17,809 bases of DNA from JAWLBR01 sp041687495 (GCA_041687495.1 JAWLBR010000066.1:1-17809), one strand, 5' to 3'. Counted from the stretch's first letter, positions 6,087 through 13,645 are shown. The notes: generated by a model from the sequence alone, not told the origin. Numbers and translations are program-made.

Positions 6087-8597
6087 CTAAATGAACAAGT
6101 TGACGTTGGATTCCTCGGCTGCTGCCAAGTAAGAAGCCACACCACCGATCTCAACGCCATCGATGAGTTCTTCTGGCCTAATCCCCATTACATCCATAGA
6201 CATCTGGCAGGCAACTAGCCGAATACCAGCCAATTTTGCCTGACCAATCAAAGCCTCCAGGGAGTCGACGTTCTTGTCCTGCATGACCTTGCGGATCAGC
6301 TTGGCTCCAATTCCACCCATGTTCATCTTCGACAGCTGCAGCCTGCTGCTCCCTCGAGGCATCATTGCCCCGAACATTTTATCCAAGAGGGGTTTCTTTA
6401 TCGCAAGGTTCTCTGGTCGGCGAAGGACGTTCAAGCCCCAAAAAGTGAAGAACATGGTCACTTTACGCCCCATGGCGGCAGCACCGTTGGCGATGATAAA
6501 CGAAGCAATGGCTTTGTCCAGGTCCCCGCTGAAAACCACGATGGTCTTGTCCTCATTGGCAGCGGCCGGTGCTTTCGCTGTGGACCCCGAAATAGCCTTC
6601 AGTCCTGGGTCACCCTTTTGCACAACTGCGTAGAAAGCGTCTTTCTCCCTACCGCTGTCAAGCAGGTTATTGCCAGTGCGGCTGCACCAGGCAGAGATGT
6701 CCCGTGCAAAACCGGGATCTGTCGCTTTGACCCGTAGAATCTGCCCAGGGTTCATACTCTTCATCTTGCCAAACACCTGCATGATTGGTCCTGGGCACTG
6801 CAGTCCACAGGCGTCCAGTACCAGCTCAGGCTGCTCGGCTGCAGGCGCAGACGGACCCACTTCTGTCAGCGGTTCCAATGCAGCGGCTGTTTCTTTACTT
6901 CCCCCACCGCTGCCATCGGGAGAGGGGCCACTTCCCACCGCCGCCAGATCTCGGGTGATAGTATCATACGTCTTGAAGCCGCCACTCAGGTTTTTCACCT
7001 GAGTGTATCCATGGTTGCTCAGGACGCGAACAGCGACATAAGCCCTGAGTCCCACCGCGCAGTACACAAGTACTGGTCTATCCTTGGGCACTTCACTCAA
7101 CCGGCTGCGCAGCTCAGCAACCGGGATATTGACTGCACCATCAATAGCTCCCATCTCTGTCTCGATGGGGTCCCGCACATCGAGAATGAACGCCCCGTCG
7201 TTGCGCATCGACTCAACGTCGCCCCAATGGGCTATAGGCATATGGCCGTTAATCACGTTGCCTGCCACATACCCCGCCATATTGTTCGGATCCTTGGCGG
7301 AAGAAAACGGCGGAGCATACGCCAGTTCGAGGCCTTGGAGGTCAAACACAGTACCCCCAAAGCGAATAGCTGTGGCCAGGACATCGATTCGCTTGTCGAC
7401 TCCGTCGTATCCGACAATCTGCGCTCCGAGAATCTTACCGGTGTCAGGAGCAAAAATCAGCTTAATCGTCATAGGAAGCGCCCCTGGATAATAGCCGGCA
7501 TGGGAGCCAGGGTGGATAATGATGGACTCAAACGGCACTCCAGCACTGCGCAATATTCGCTCGCTGTTTCCGGTGGAAGCCACAACTAGATCGAACACCT
7601 TAACGATGGCCGTACCTTGAGTTCCCTGGTACTCCTCTTCGATTCCAACAATGTTGTTGGCGGCAATCCTTCCCTGCTTGTTAGCAGGACCTGCCAAAGG
7701 AATGGGACCCCTCCGACCGGTGACAAAGTCCTCAACCTCAATGGCATCACCGAGGGCATAGATATCCGGATGCGAAGTCTGCAGTCGCCTGTTGACTACA
7801 ATAGCTCCAGAGCTGCTGACCTGCAACCCAGCCTCTCGAGCCAAACGGCTGTCTGGCCGCACCCCGATAGCCAAGACTACGAGATCCGCCGGCAGCGGCC
7901 CGCCTTGATTGACCGCGACAAGAATAGACCCATCAGGCTGCTCAGTAAACCCTGCCACCCCGTTGTTGAGGTGAAGGTTAACCCCTTTTTCCCGCAGGTG
8001 TTCATGGACAAAAGCCGCCATCTCTCGGTCAATGGTCGTCATCACCTGAGGTGCAAGCTCCACCAAATCTACTTGCATACCCATTTGCAGCAGGTTTTCT
8101 GCCATCTCCAATCCGATGAAGCCGCCTCCAACCACGACCGCCCGCTGCGGCCTGTGTTCGGTGACATAACCCTTGATGGCATCGGTATCAGGGATGCTGC
8201 GTAGAGTGAAAACTCTTCCACTCTCGATACCGGGAAGCGGAGGCTTAATCGGATTAGCCCCTGGAGAAAGAATCAGCTTGTCGTAGGTCTCTTCGTACTC
8301 TTGGCCGTCTTGGTAATTCCTCACCCGTACCCTGTGCCCTTTCGGATCGATGGACATAACTTCATGCAAAGTACGAACATCAACCCTAAATCGCTCTCGC
8401 ATCGTATCGGGAGTAGTTACCAACAATTTCTCCCGTTCAGCGATAACATCACCAATGTAGTACGGCAGACCACAGTTGGCGAAGGAAATATGTTCTCCCC
8501 GCTCAAACAAAATTATCTCCGCATTCTCATCAAGCCGTCGCAGCCGCGCCGCTGCACTGGCCCCACCGGCCACGCCCCCAACAATCAGAACTTTCAT
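6087..8597 (-). CDS. CoA-disulfide reductase-like flavoprotein fused to rhodanese, TusA and DsrE domains
   Basis: An 836-residue cytoplasmic multidomain sulfur-handling protein. Residues 1-450: class III pyridine-nucleotide-disulfide oxidoreductase, with FAD motif IVGGVAGGASAA, single redox cysteine in FANCGLPYY (Cys42) as in CoA-disulfide reductase/Npsr, NAD(P)H motif VVVGGGFIGLEMAE (154-167), and ALGDA (281-285). Residues 455-550: rhodanese domain with active-site Cys513 (VYCAVGLR). Residues 550-590: Gly/Ser/Pro/Ala linker. Residues 590-662: TusA domain with CGLQCPGP (Cys597, Cys601). Residues 684-836: DsrE/DsrF-type domain with Cys797 (CQMSMDVMG). All active cysteines are present. This suggests reduction of CoA persulfide/polysulfide or disulfide with sulfur passed domain to domain; the flow is inferred. 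AGGAGGGG lies 9 nt before ATG. It sits 73 nt downstream of an ArsR regulator, in one operon. Confidence 0.93.
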   Translation of the reverse strand: MKVLIVGGVAGGASAAARLRRLDENAEIILFERGEHISFANCGLPYYIGDVIAEREKLLVTTPDTMRERFRVDVRTLHEVMSIDPKGHRVRVRNYQDGQEYEETYDKLILSPGANPIKPPLPGIESGRVFTLRSIPDTDAIKGYVTEHRPQRAVVVGGGFIGLEMAENLLQMGMQVDLVELAPQVMTTIDREMAAFVHEHLREKGVNLHLNNGVAGFTEQPDGSILVAVNQGGPLPADLVVLAIGVRPDSRLAREAGLQVSSSGAIVVNRRLQTSHPDIYALGDAIEVEDFVTGRRGPIPLAGPANKQGRIAANNIVGIEEEYQGTQGTAIVKVFDLVVASTGNSERILRSAGVPFESIIIHPGSHAGYYPGALPMTIKLIFAPDTGKILGAQIVGYDGVDKRIDVLATAIRFGGTVFDLQGLELAYAPPFSSAKDPNNMAGYVAGNVINGHMPIAHWGDVESMRNDGAFILDVRDPIETEMGAIDGAVNIPVAELRSRLSEVPKDRPVLVYCAVGLRAYVAVRVLSNHGYTQVKNLSGGFKTYDTITRDLAAVGSGPSPDGSGGGSKETAAALEPLTEVGPSAPAAEQPELVLDACGLQCPGPIMQVFGKMKSMNPGQILRVKATDPGFARDISAWCSRTGNNLLDSGREKDAFYAVVQKGDPGLKAISGSTAKAPAAANEDKTIVVFSGDLDKAIASFIIANGAAAMGRKVTMFFTFWGLNVLRRPENLAIKKPLLDKMFGAMMPRGSSRLQLSKMNMGGIGAKLIRKVMQDKNVDSLEALIGQAKLAGIRLVACQMSMDVMGIRPEELIDGVEIGGVASYLAAAEESNVNLFI

Positions 8598-8670
8598 CTT
8601 CTCAAACCCCTCCTCGCCTCTAGTCAGGCATCAATATAAACGGATATACAAAGCAGTACACAAACTGCTT

Positions 8671-8973
8671 CTAGTGGTCATCTGGCTTGGAAAACAGCGC
8701 CGTAACCACTCGGGCCGCGGCCGGATTCACCACCTGATAAAACACCTCTAGGCCGCGCCTCTCGCCAGCAATCACCCCTAGGTCCCTGAGCTTTCCCAAG
8801 TGCTGGGAGACTGTGCTCTGCGGTAGATCCAAACAAGCTTGCATCTTACCGACATTGCACGCCCCTGCATCCAACAAGCCTGTGACAATACAGAGTCGGA
8901 CCGGGTGAGCCAGTGCCTTCAGCAGGTCTGCCCCAAGCCGTATTTCCTCATAATTTGCTTTGATATCATCCAT
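8671..8973 (-). CDS. ArsR/SmtB-family transcriptional regulator
   Basis: A 100-residue winged-helix repressor. LLKALAHPVRLCIVTGLL begins the fold, PQSTVSQHLGKLRDLGVI (51-68) is the recognition helix, and RRGLEVFYQV (72-81) is the wing. It has three cysteines, Cys28, Cys39 and Cys47, none in the C-terminal helix. This differs from the two-cysteine BigR/SqrR persulfide sensors and from the ELCVCD metal sensors, though a thiol-based response is plausible given the gene it precedes. I chose ATG 8973 because GGGGA lies 7 nt upstream; starts at 9036 and 8979 are in frame but have poor spacing. It is the first gene of an operon with the sulfurtransferase fusion and probably represses its own promoter, which is overlapped by AT-rich repeats. 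Confidence 0.9.
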   Translation of the reverse strand: MDDIKANYEEIRLGADLLKALAHPVRLCIVTGLLDAGACNVGKMQACLDLPQSTVSQHLGKLRDLGVIAGERRGLEVFYQVVNPAAARVVTALFSKPDDH

Positions 8974-9071
8974 AGCCATATCCCCAGTATCGAATTTGCT
9001 TAACCCATTAAGCCTGCCACGGGTTATCATACCCACTGCATCTGCGGGATCATCTCGTAATCCTATATATG

Positions 9072-9101
9072 ATTATATTAGCATATTAGAATATATGTCA
9101 A
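9072..9101 (-). promoter_or_regulatory. Consensus sigma-A promoter with overlapping AT-rich repeats (arsR operon)
   Basis: On the minus strand TTGACA (9101-9096) and TATAAT (9077-9072) are exact consensus boxes with an 18-nt spacer. The spacer carries a tandem CTAATAT repeat (CTAATATG then CTAATATA) and further ATATAT flanks, the kind of AT-rich dyad bound by ArsR-family dimers. The predicted transcript start near 9065 gives a leader of about 90 nt. Repression by the encoded ArsR protein is inferred from position. Confidence 0.8.
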
Positions 9102-9109
9102 CTAAAAAT

Positions 9110-9144
9110 GAGGAGCCGTTCGCTCTAGGTGAACGTAGCTCCTC
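9110..9144 (-). terminator. Intrinsic terminator of the ABC transporter operon
   Basis: GAGGAGC (9110-9116) pairs with GCTCCTC (9138-9144), with an inner CGTTC/GAACG stem. Read on the minus strand it is followed by ATTTTTAGTT. It lies 39 nt after the stop of the second permease, directly against the arsR promoter. Confidence 0.8.
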
Positions 9145-9182
9145 AATAATGAACTGCAGTCCTTGACTCTATATCAGTCTTT

Positions 9183-10085
9183 CTAATTCTTCATTTTGGG
9201 ATCCAATGCATCCCTCAGGCCGTCACCAATAAAGTTGAAGCACAAGACGGTAATGAAAATACACACACCCGGCCAGATAGCCAACCACGGTGCAATACTG
9301 ATATCCGCCTGGGCATTACTCAACATATTACCCCAACTGGGGGTAGGCGGCTGGATTCCCACACCAAGAAAGCTCAGGGATGCCTCATACAAAATCGCAT
9401 AACCCACACCCAGCGTTGAGGCAACCGTGATTGGGCCCATGGCATTGGGTAAGAGGTGTCGGAAGATGGTACGCAGATCCTTGACCCCTAAAGCCCGACT
9501 CGCCTCAATGAACTCCTTTTCCTTCAAGGAGAGAAACTCTCCCCGAACCAAGCGAGCCACGGTCATCCAACTGGTCAACCCAATGATCAGCATAACTCCA
9601 AACACTGTTGTCTCAACATACGCAGCCATGATAATCAGCAAAAACAGTGTCGGAAACGACAGCATAATGTCCACAAACCGCATGATGATATTGTCGATCC
9701 GGCCACCGTAATACCCGGCCAGGGCCCCCAATACAGAACCCACCCCGATGCTAATCAGCATCGCCACAATGCCTACAGACAAAGTAATCCGAGAGCCGTA
9801 CATCAGTCTAGTTAACACATCGCGTCCTAGTTCATCAGTTCCCAACCAGAATTCACCGTTTGGTGGCGACTGGATATTAAATAAATCGATATCCTCAGGA
9901 TTGTAAGGGGCAATCCATGGGGTCAAGATACTGATACTGACCAGAATGGTGATGACCACCAGACCGATCACAGCCAATTTGTTGCGGAAAAACCGGCGAC
10001 GGGCCTGACGCCACGGGCTGTCTACCACCGCTTCAGCCTCGCTCACCGCTCGATTTGGTTTTGTTTTGCTCAATTCAGTAGCCAT
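9183..10085 (-). CDS. Peptide/nickel-type ABC transporter permease, DppC/OppC family
   Basis: Inner-membrane permease subunit of a family-5 (oligopeptide/dipeptide/nickel) ABC importer, 300 aa, usual length for OppC/DppC. The N-terminus is cytoplasmic and basic (WRQARRRFFRNK), followed by a first membrane helix at about 34-55, then the typical periplasmic loop with WLGTDELGRDVLTRL (81-95). Four to five further helices follow, with the EAA loop that contacts the ATPase at about 193-215 (EASRALGVKDLRTIFRHLLP). It starts 11 nt downstream of the DppB-like gene, with a GGGGGG site 5 nt before ATG. The operon ends here at an intrinsic terminator: no OppD/OppF ATPase gene follows. Substrate cannot be told from the permease. 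Confidence 0.93.
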   Translation of the reverse strand: MATELSKTKPNRAVSEAEAVVDSPWRQARRRFFRNKLAVIGLVVITILVSISILTPWIAPYNPEDIDLFNIQSPPNGEFWLGTDELGRDVLTRLMYGSRITLSVGIVAMLISIGVGSVLGALAGYYGGRIDNIIMRFVDIMLSFPTLFLLIIMAAYVETTVFGVMLIIGLTSWMTVARLVRGEFLSLKEKEFIEASRALGVKDLRTIFRHLLPNAMGPITVASTLGVGYAILYEASLSFLGVGIQPPTPSWGNMLSNAQADISIAPWLAIWPGVCIFITVLCFNFIGDGLRDALDPKMKN

Positions 10086-10096
10086 AGTTACCCCCC

Positions 10097-11050
10097 TTAG
10101 TCGTATTTGATCCGAGGATCAAGCAGTCCATAAAGAATGTCAGCCACGAGATTTCCGGCAACTACCAGGAATGCAGACAGCATCAGGTGAGCCATTAGGA
10201 TCGGATAGTCTCGACTAAAAACAGCCTCGACAAACAATCGTCCCATTCCCGGCCAAGCAAAGATCTGCTCCGTCAATGCTGCACCGCCAAAAAAGCGGGG
10301 CAAGTCCAAGCCAACGATGGTGACAACTGGAATCATAGCATTCTTCAGAGCGTGCTTGTTGATCACAATCTTCTGTGCCAGGCCCTTGGCGCGAGCCGTA
10401 CGGATGTAGTCTTGGTTGACCACCTCCAACATACTTGACCGCATGTAGCGACTCCATGCAGCCATATTGACCAAACCTAGGACAGTGGCGGGCATAACCA
10501 AATACCGGATCCGATCCCACAGCGTAACATCAACACCAATGGGACCCATCCCCGCCGAGGGCAACCAACCCAGTTCGACGGCGAAGACTAACTGCATCAT
10601 AATTCCGAACCAGAAAGCCGGAACTGCCACACCCATAAAGGCAAAGACCGTGACAAAGTAGTCCATAACGCTGTAACGGCGCACAGCTGAGTAAATACCA
10701 ATGGGAATGGCAACTACAATGGACATGACAAAAGACGAACCCATCAGTACCAACGTGTTTGGCACCCGGCCCATAATCATTTCAAAAACTGGCAATCCTG
10801 AACGATACGACCAGCCCCAATCCCCTTGGAGCATGGACGTAAACCACTTAAAGTACTGAATGTAGATCGGCTGGTCAAGACCCCACATTCTCTCCAGCCG
10901 AGCAATGTCCGCCGGTGTAACCCGGGGATTCATCAAGTACCCTGCCAACGGCCCACCAGGCATCAACCGCATTGAGAAAAACGAAATCAGCGAGATTCCC
11001 AACAACAGCGGAATAGCCTGAATCAGGCGTCGTAAGATATACTTTCCCAT
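10097..11050 (-). CDS. Peptide/nickel-type ABC transporter permease, DppB/OppB family
   Basis: First permease subunit of the same importer, 317 aa. The N-terminal helix MGKYILRRLIQAIPLLLGIS is the family hallmark, followed by the FFSMRLMPGGP segment and a BPD_transp_1 domain. The EAA loop (RTARAKGLAQKIVINKHALKNA) lies near residue 220. I placed the start at ATG 11050 because AGGAGG sits 8 nt upstream; the frame stays open 49 codons further, but that extension lacks a membrane-protein character and its own ribosome-binding site. It is paired with the DppC-like permease 11 nt downstream and separated from the binding-protein gene by a hairpin-rich spacer of 163 nt. Confidence 0.93.
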   Translation of the reverse strand: MGKYILRRLIQAIPLLLGISLISFFSMRLMPGGPLAGYLMNPRVTPADIARLERMWGLDQPIYIQYFKWFTSMLQGDWGWSYRSGLPVFEMIMGRVPNTLVLMGSSFVMSIVVAIPIGIYSAVRRYSVMDYFVTVFAFMGVAVPAFWFGIMMQLVFAVELGWLPSAGMGPIGVDVTLWDRIRYLVMPATVLGLVNMAAWSRYMRSSMLEVVNQDYIRTARAKGLAQKIVINKHALKNAMIPVVTIVGLDLPRFFGGAALTEQIFAWPGMGRLFVEAVFSRDYPILMAHLMLSAFLVVAGNLVADILYGLLDPRIKYD

Positions 11051-11138
11051 TACCTCTCCCTCCTGAACTACTGAATCCGCCAAGACGAGAACGACGCCAA
11101 CGCTAGCTGGACATCGTCTGCAGCTAACCCAGTAAGTA

Positions 11139-11155
11139 CCCAGGACAATCCTGGG
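11139..11155 (-). repeat. Short hairpin in the binding-protein/permease spacer
   Basis: CCCAGGA (11139-11145) and TCCTGGG (11149-11155) form a 7-bp inverted repeat around CAA. It is the second hairpin downstream of the binding-protein gene and may protect the processed mRNA end or reinforce termination. Confidence 0.5.
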
Positions 11156-11162
11156 CGCAAAA

Positions 11163-11193
11163 AGTGGCCCGCACCCCACAAGCGCGGGCCACT
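11163..11193 (-). terminator. Attenuator-like terminator between binding protein and permeases
   Basis: A 10-bp stem, AGTGGCCCGC (11163-11172) with GCGGGCCACT (11184-11193), has an 11-nt loop and is followed on the minus strand by TTTTTG. This is a good intrinsic terminator only 20 nt after the binding-protein stop. Since the permeases continue on the same strand without an obvious own promoter, partial readthrough giving excess binding protein is the likely design. Confidence 0.75.
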
Positions 11194-11213
11194 GCAAACA
11201 ACCTTAGTTCAGC

Positions 11214-12836
11214 TTAGTCAACCAGTTTAAGTTCGTTGATGTTCCAGTTCAAGCCATTGGTGAACGGAGCTGGACGCCAGTTCTCCAGATTCTTCGGAGC
11301 AACGTTGACGTTTACATAGTAGTAAACGTAGATCATCGGCAGCTCATCGTAGACAATCCGTTGAACTTCGTGATAGATCTTGATGCGCTCTTCCCGATCG
11401 GCAACCCGTTGGCCACGATCAAGCAGCTCATCGATTCTTGGATTTGAGTACTTAGCATAGTTCTGTCCGACGTAACCATTCTCCTCTGTTGGAACTTGGG
11501 AGGAATGGTACAATGTGAACTCGTCGGGATCAGAGCCAGTAACCCACCCGAACATGATCAGGTCAAACTTCATGTTCTCCAGGATATCGCCAAACAGAGT
11601 AGTAGACTCTGACAGCTTAATCTTCAGGTCTACACCAATCTGCTTCCAGTACTGCTGGGCAATCTGAGCGATCCGTTCACGGATCTTGACACCGGCACTA
11701 GTTGCCAGTTCGAAGGACAGCTCCATACCATCTTTTTCCCGAATTCCATCGCCATCGGTGTCAACCCAACCAGCCTCATCCAGCAAATCCTTAGCCTTGT
11801 TCAGGTCAAATGGATGCGGCGCAATGCTGTCATCGTAGGCCCATGACACTGGCGCGGTACTGGTGGCAGCGGCTTGGCCAACGCCACGCAGAACCTTAGA
11901 CACAATGGCTTCCCGAGGCAAGGCATAGCTCAAAGCTTGCCGAACCCGCTTATCCTGGAAGCGTGGATTATCCAAGTTAAAGGTCATGTGCATGTAAACA
12001 GAAGCCGGGTCCAAAGTAACGTTGAGGCGATCGATGGATTGCAGCTCTGCCAGCTGATCACCGGTTAGGTTGTGGGCGATGTCTGCCTCACCGGTCTTCA
12101 GCATCGTCAGCTGGGTGTTGGTGTCGTTTACGGCCCGGTAGATAAAGCGCTGCAGGTATGGTCCTTCGCGATGATAATCTTTGTTAGCCTCAAGAATCAC
12201 ATGGCTGCCGGTTACCCACTCAACAAACTTGAACGGTCCGGAGCCGATGGGTGCCCGGGAGTACGGGTGAGCTTTCGTGAACTCAGCCGCCGGCACATCG
12301 CCGAGAATGTGCTCAGGAACGATAGTACCACGGGTTTGCGCCCAGTTGAGCATCCAGGCTGCCAAAGCTTCCTTCAGGTAGAAGCTGACGGTGTAATCAT
12401 CGACGACCTCAACCTTTTCCACCTTGTCAAAACCGTCACGGGAAACGACCTGGACGTCGTCGCTCATAATCAGGTTCCAGGTGAAAGCAACGTCATGGGC
12501 AGTAACAGGCTCACCATCATGCCACTTTGCGTTCTTACGCAGCTTGAAGGTGTAGACCAAACCGTCCTCGGAAATACCACCATTCTCTACCGTCGGTACC
12601 TCTTCGGCCAAGTCCGGAAGTAAAGTACCAGTCTCATCGATCCGAACCAGTTGGCTGAAAATGCCATTTAGGACAGATGTCTCGTAAGTACTCTCGGACA
12701 GAAGTGGGTTCAAAGTCTCCACATCCTGACCAACCATGACTATTTGCCCCTTGGGATTGGGGTTGGCCGCAAACCCAATGGCTGAGAGAGCCATGGTTAA
12801 AGCCAATACCGCTGCGATAACTGACAGTTTCCTCAA
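11214..12836 (-). CDS. ABC transporter substrate-binding protein, family 5 (peptide-type)
   Basis: Extracytoplasmic solute receptor of the importer, 540 aa, typical of the SBP_bac_5 (OppA/DppA) family. A signal peptide is clear (MRK, hydrophobic core to about residue 22, cleavage near GFA-AN), but there is no lipobox cysteine, so the mature protein would be soluble or held by partners. The body shows family motifs such as NPLLSESTYETSVLNGIF, TFKLRKNAKWHDGEPVTAHDVAFTW near 95-115, IGSGPFKF near 197, and DEAGWVDTDGDGI near 345. The start codon is TTG, supported by AAGGA 9 nt upstream and by the position of the signal peptide; the next in-frame ATG falls inside the hydrophobic core. Substrate (peptide, sugar oligomer or nickel chelate) is undetermined. 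A long structured leader precedes it. Confidence 0.93.
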   Translation of the reverse strand: MRKLSVIAAVLALTMALSAIGFAANPNPKGQIVMVGQDVETLNPLLSESTYETSVLNGIFSQLVRIDETGTLLPDLAEEVPTVENGGISEDGLVYTFKLRKNAKWHDGEPVTAHDVAFTWNLIMSDDVQVVSRDGFDKVEKVEVVDDYTVSFYLKEALAAWMLNWAQTRGTIVPEHILGDVPAAEFTKAHPYSRAPIGSGPFKFVEWVTGSHVILEANKDYHREGPYLQRFIYRAVNDTNTQLTMLKTGEADIAHNLTGDQLAELQSIDRLNVTLDPASVYMHMTFNLDNPRFQDKRVRQALSYALPREAIVSKVLRGVGQAAATSTAPVSWAYDDSIAPHPFDLNKAKDLLDEAGWVDTDGDGIREKDGMELSFELATSAGVKIRERIAQIAQQYWKQIGVDLKIKLSESTTLFGDILENMKFDLIMFGWVTGSDPDEFTLYHSSQVPTEENGYVGQNYAKYSNPRIDELLDRGQRVADREERIKIYHEVQRIVYDELPMIYVYYYVNVNVAPKNLENWRPAPFTNGLNWNINELKLVD

Positions 12837-13043
12837 CTTAAATCATCCTTTCTTTTCACTTACTTTCTAGTCCAAGATCCATTGGATCTTGCCACCAAAT
12901 CAGTTATTTCCCTGTTCAGGCCTCACCTCCTTGGCTATATGGCCACAAATATGGATATCTAAGAAATTCTCCCTGAGTTAGCAGGATCCTGCTTCACCGA
13001 TAATGGCGAGAAATAGTAATCGCTTCCAGGCCCTAACAGAAAA
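12837..13043 (-). other. Structured leader/intergenic region of the binding-protein gene
   Basis: About 200 nt without a recognisable gene. On the minus strand, in order, it contains a perfect 14-bp palindrome AGCAGGATCCTGCT (12993-12980), a GGAGAATTTCTTAGATATCC stretch, the dyad GGCCATATAGCC (12943-12932 region), an orphan perfect Shine-Dalgarno AAGGAGGTGA (12932-12923), and the inverted repeat AAGATCC-AAT-GGATCTT (12890-12874). The start codon of the binding protein lies about 85 nt beyond the orphan Shine-Dalgarno. I could not assign a promoter or match a known riboswitch. Confidence 0.5.
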
Positions 13044-13063
13044 GCCCCTGGAACACCAGGGGC
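13044..13063 (-). terminator. Intrinsic terminator of niaX
   Basis: GCCCCTGG (13044-13051) pairs with CCAGGGGC (13056-13063) around a 4-nt loop, and the minus strand continues with TTTTCTGTT. It lies 23 nt after the niaX stop codon. Confidence 0.85.
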
Positions 13064-13086
13064 GTACAGAATCCAAAAACTCTCTT

Positions 13087-13587
13087 CTAAATCCTGTCTT
13101 GCGTGAACTTGACGCCGGCCTTCACAAGCGCTGTGTACAAAAACATGGAAATGGCGGCATCGATCAGATGGTGCAACGCCGTTCCTATGCCCACCGAGAC
13201 GGTGGCAGTTGCCAAGGTAAACCCAAAGGGCAGGACAACCAACGCCTCACCCAAGGCGTGAATCGGAATAACGGCCAAGAGTACGTACCAGGGACTGTAT
13301 CCCTTCCGGTAAAGGTATGCGCCAAAACCCGCCCACAAGACGTGGACGAAAGCTCGAGCAGCAACGATGGGTCCCAGAGTAATAAGGAAACCCAGGGTTG
13401 AACCAAGACCAACGGCTACTGCCACTGCAGGACTAATGAACATTGCCAACATACTCGGCACATGCGTTCCCAGGGTAGCAGTAAACGGAGGAATAACGAC
13501 CTGGAGCCATCCTGCGAAGGCTATTGGGATCAACAGTGCAAAAGCAGTAAGCAGTCCACCTATGACTAGGGTTTTTGTCTTCATCAT
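13087..13587 (-). CDS. niaX: Probable niacin ECF transporter S component
   Basis: A small integral membrane protein of 166 aa with about five to six hydrophobic helices: residues 5-25, IPPFTATLGTHVPSMLAMFISP, AVAVGLGSTLGFLITLGP, AFVHVLWAGFGAYLYRKG, and two near the C-terminus. This is the size and pattern of a substrate-capturing S component of an energy-coupling factor importer, which uses a shared EcfT-EcfA-EcfA' module. No such module is nearby, as expected for group II ECF systems. The niacin assignment rests mainly on the divergent niaR gene and a candidate operator in the shared spacer. The start is uncertain: GTG at 13596 lies only 2 nt after AGGAGG, so I prefer ATG at 13587 (11 nt). 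An S component for another vitamin remains possible. Confidence 0.72.
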   Translation of the reverse strand: MMKTKTLVIGGLLTAFALLIPIAFAGWLQVVIPPFTATLGTHVPSMLAMFISPAVAVAVGLGSTLGFLITLGPIVAARAFVHVLWAGFGAYLYRKGYSPWYVLLAVIPIHALGEALVVLPFGFTLATATVSVGIGTALHHLIDAAISMFLYTALVKAGVKFTQDRI

Positions 13588-13615
13588 CTCCAGCACAACC
13601 TCCTCTCTGTCTCAC

Positions 13616-13645
13616 ATTATACAGTAGTGTCAGCTGTCTTGTCAC
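13616..13645 (-). promoter_or_regulatory. niaX promoter with candidate NiaR operator
   Basis: On the minus strand GTGACA (13645-13640) and TATAAT (13621-13616) are separated by 18 nt. Over the -35 and spacer lies an imperfect 19-bp dyad, GTGTCAGCTGTCTTGTCAC on the plus strand (13627-13645), rich in TGTC/GACA half-sites. Placement between the promoter boxes fits repression by NiaR encoded next door. The operator identity is inferred, not matched to a verified motif. Confidence 0.55.

Noticed and set aside
7011..7589. 192-codon plus-strand open frame inside the sulfurtransferase fusion gene
   Set aside because: Lies wholly antisense to a gene with intact domains and motifs; low-quality composition and no ribosome-binding site.
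11051..11197. 49-codon N-terminal extension of the DppB-like permease
   Set aside because: The internal ATG at 11050 has an ideal AGGAGG and starts exactly at the family's conserved MGKYILRRL; the extension overlaps the attenuator hairpins.
12072..12623. 183-codon plus-strand open frame inside the binding-protein gene
   Set aside because: Antisense to a well-supported family-5 binding protein; no independent evidence for translation.
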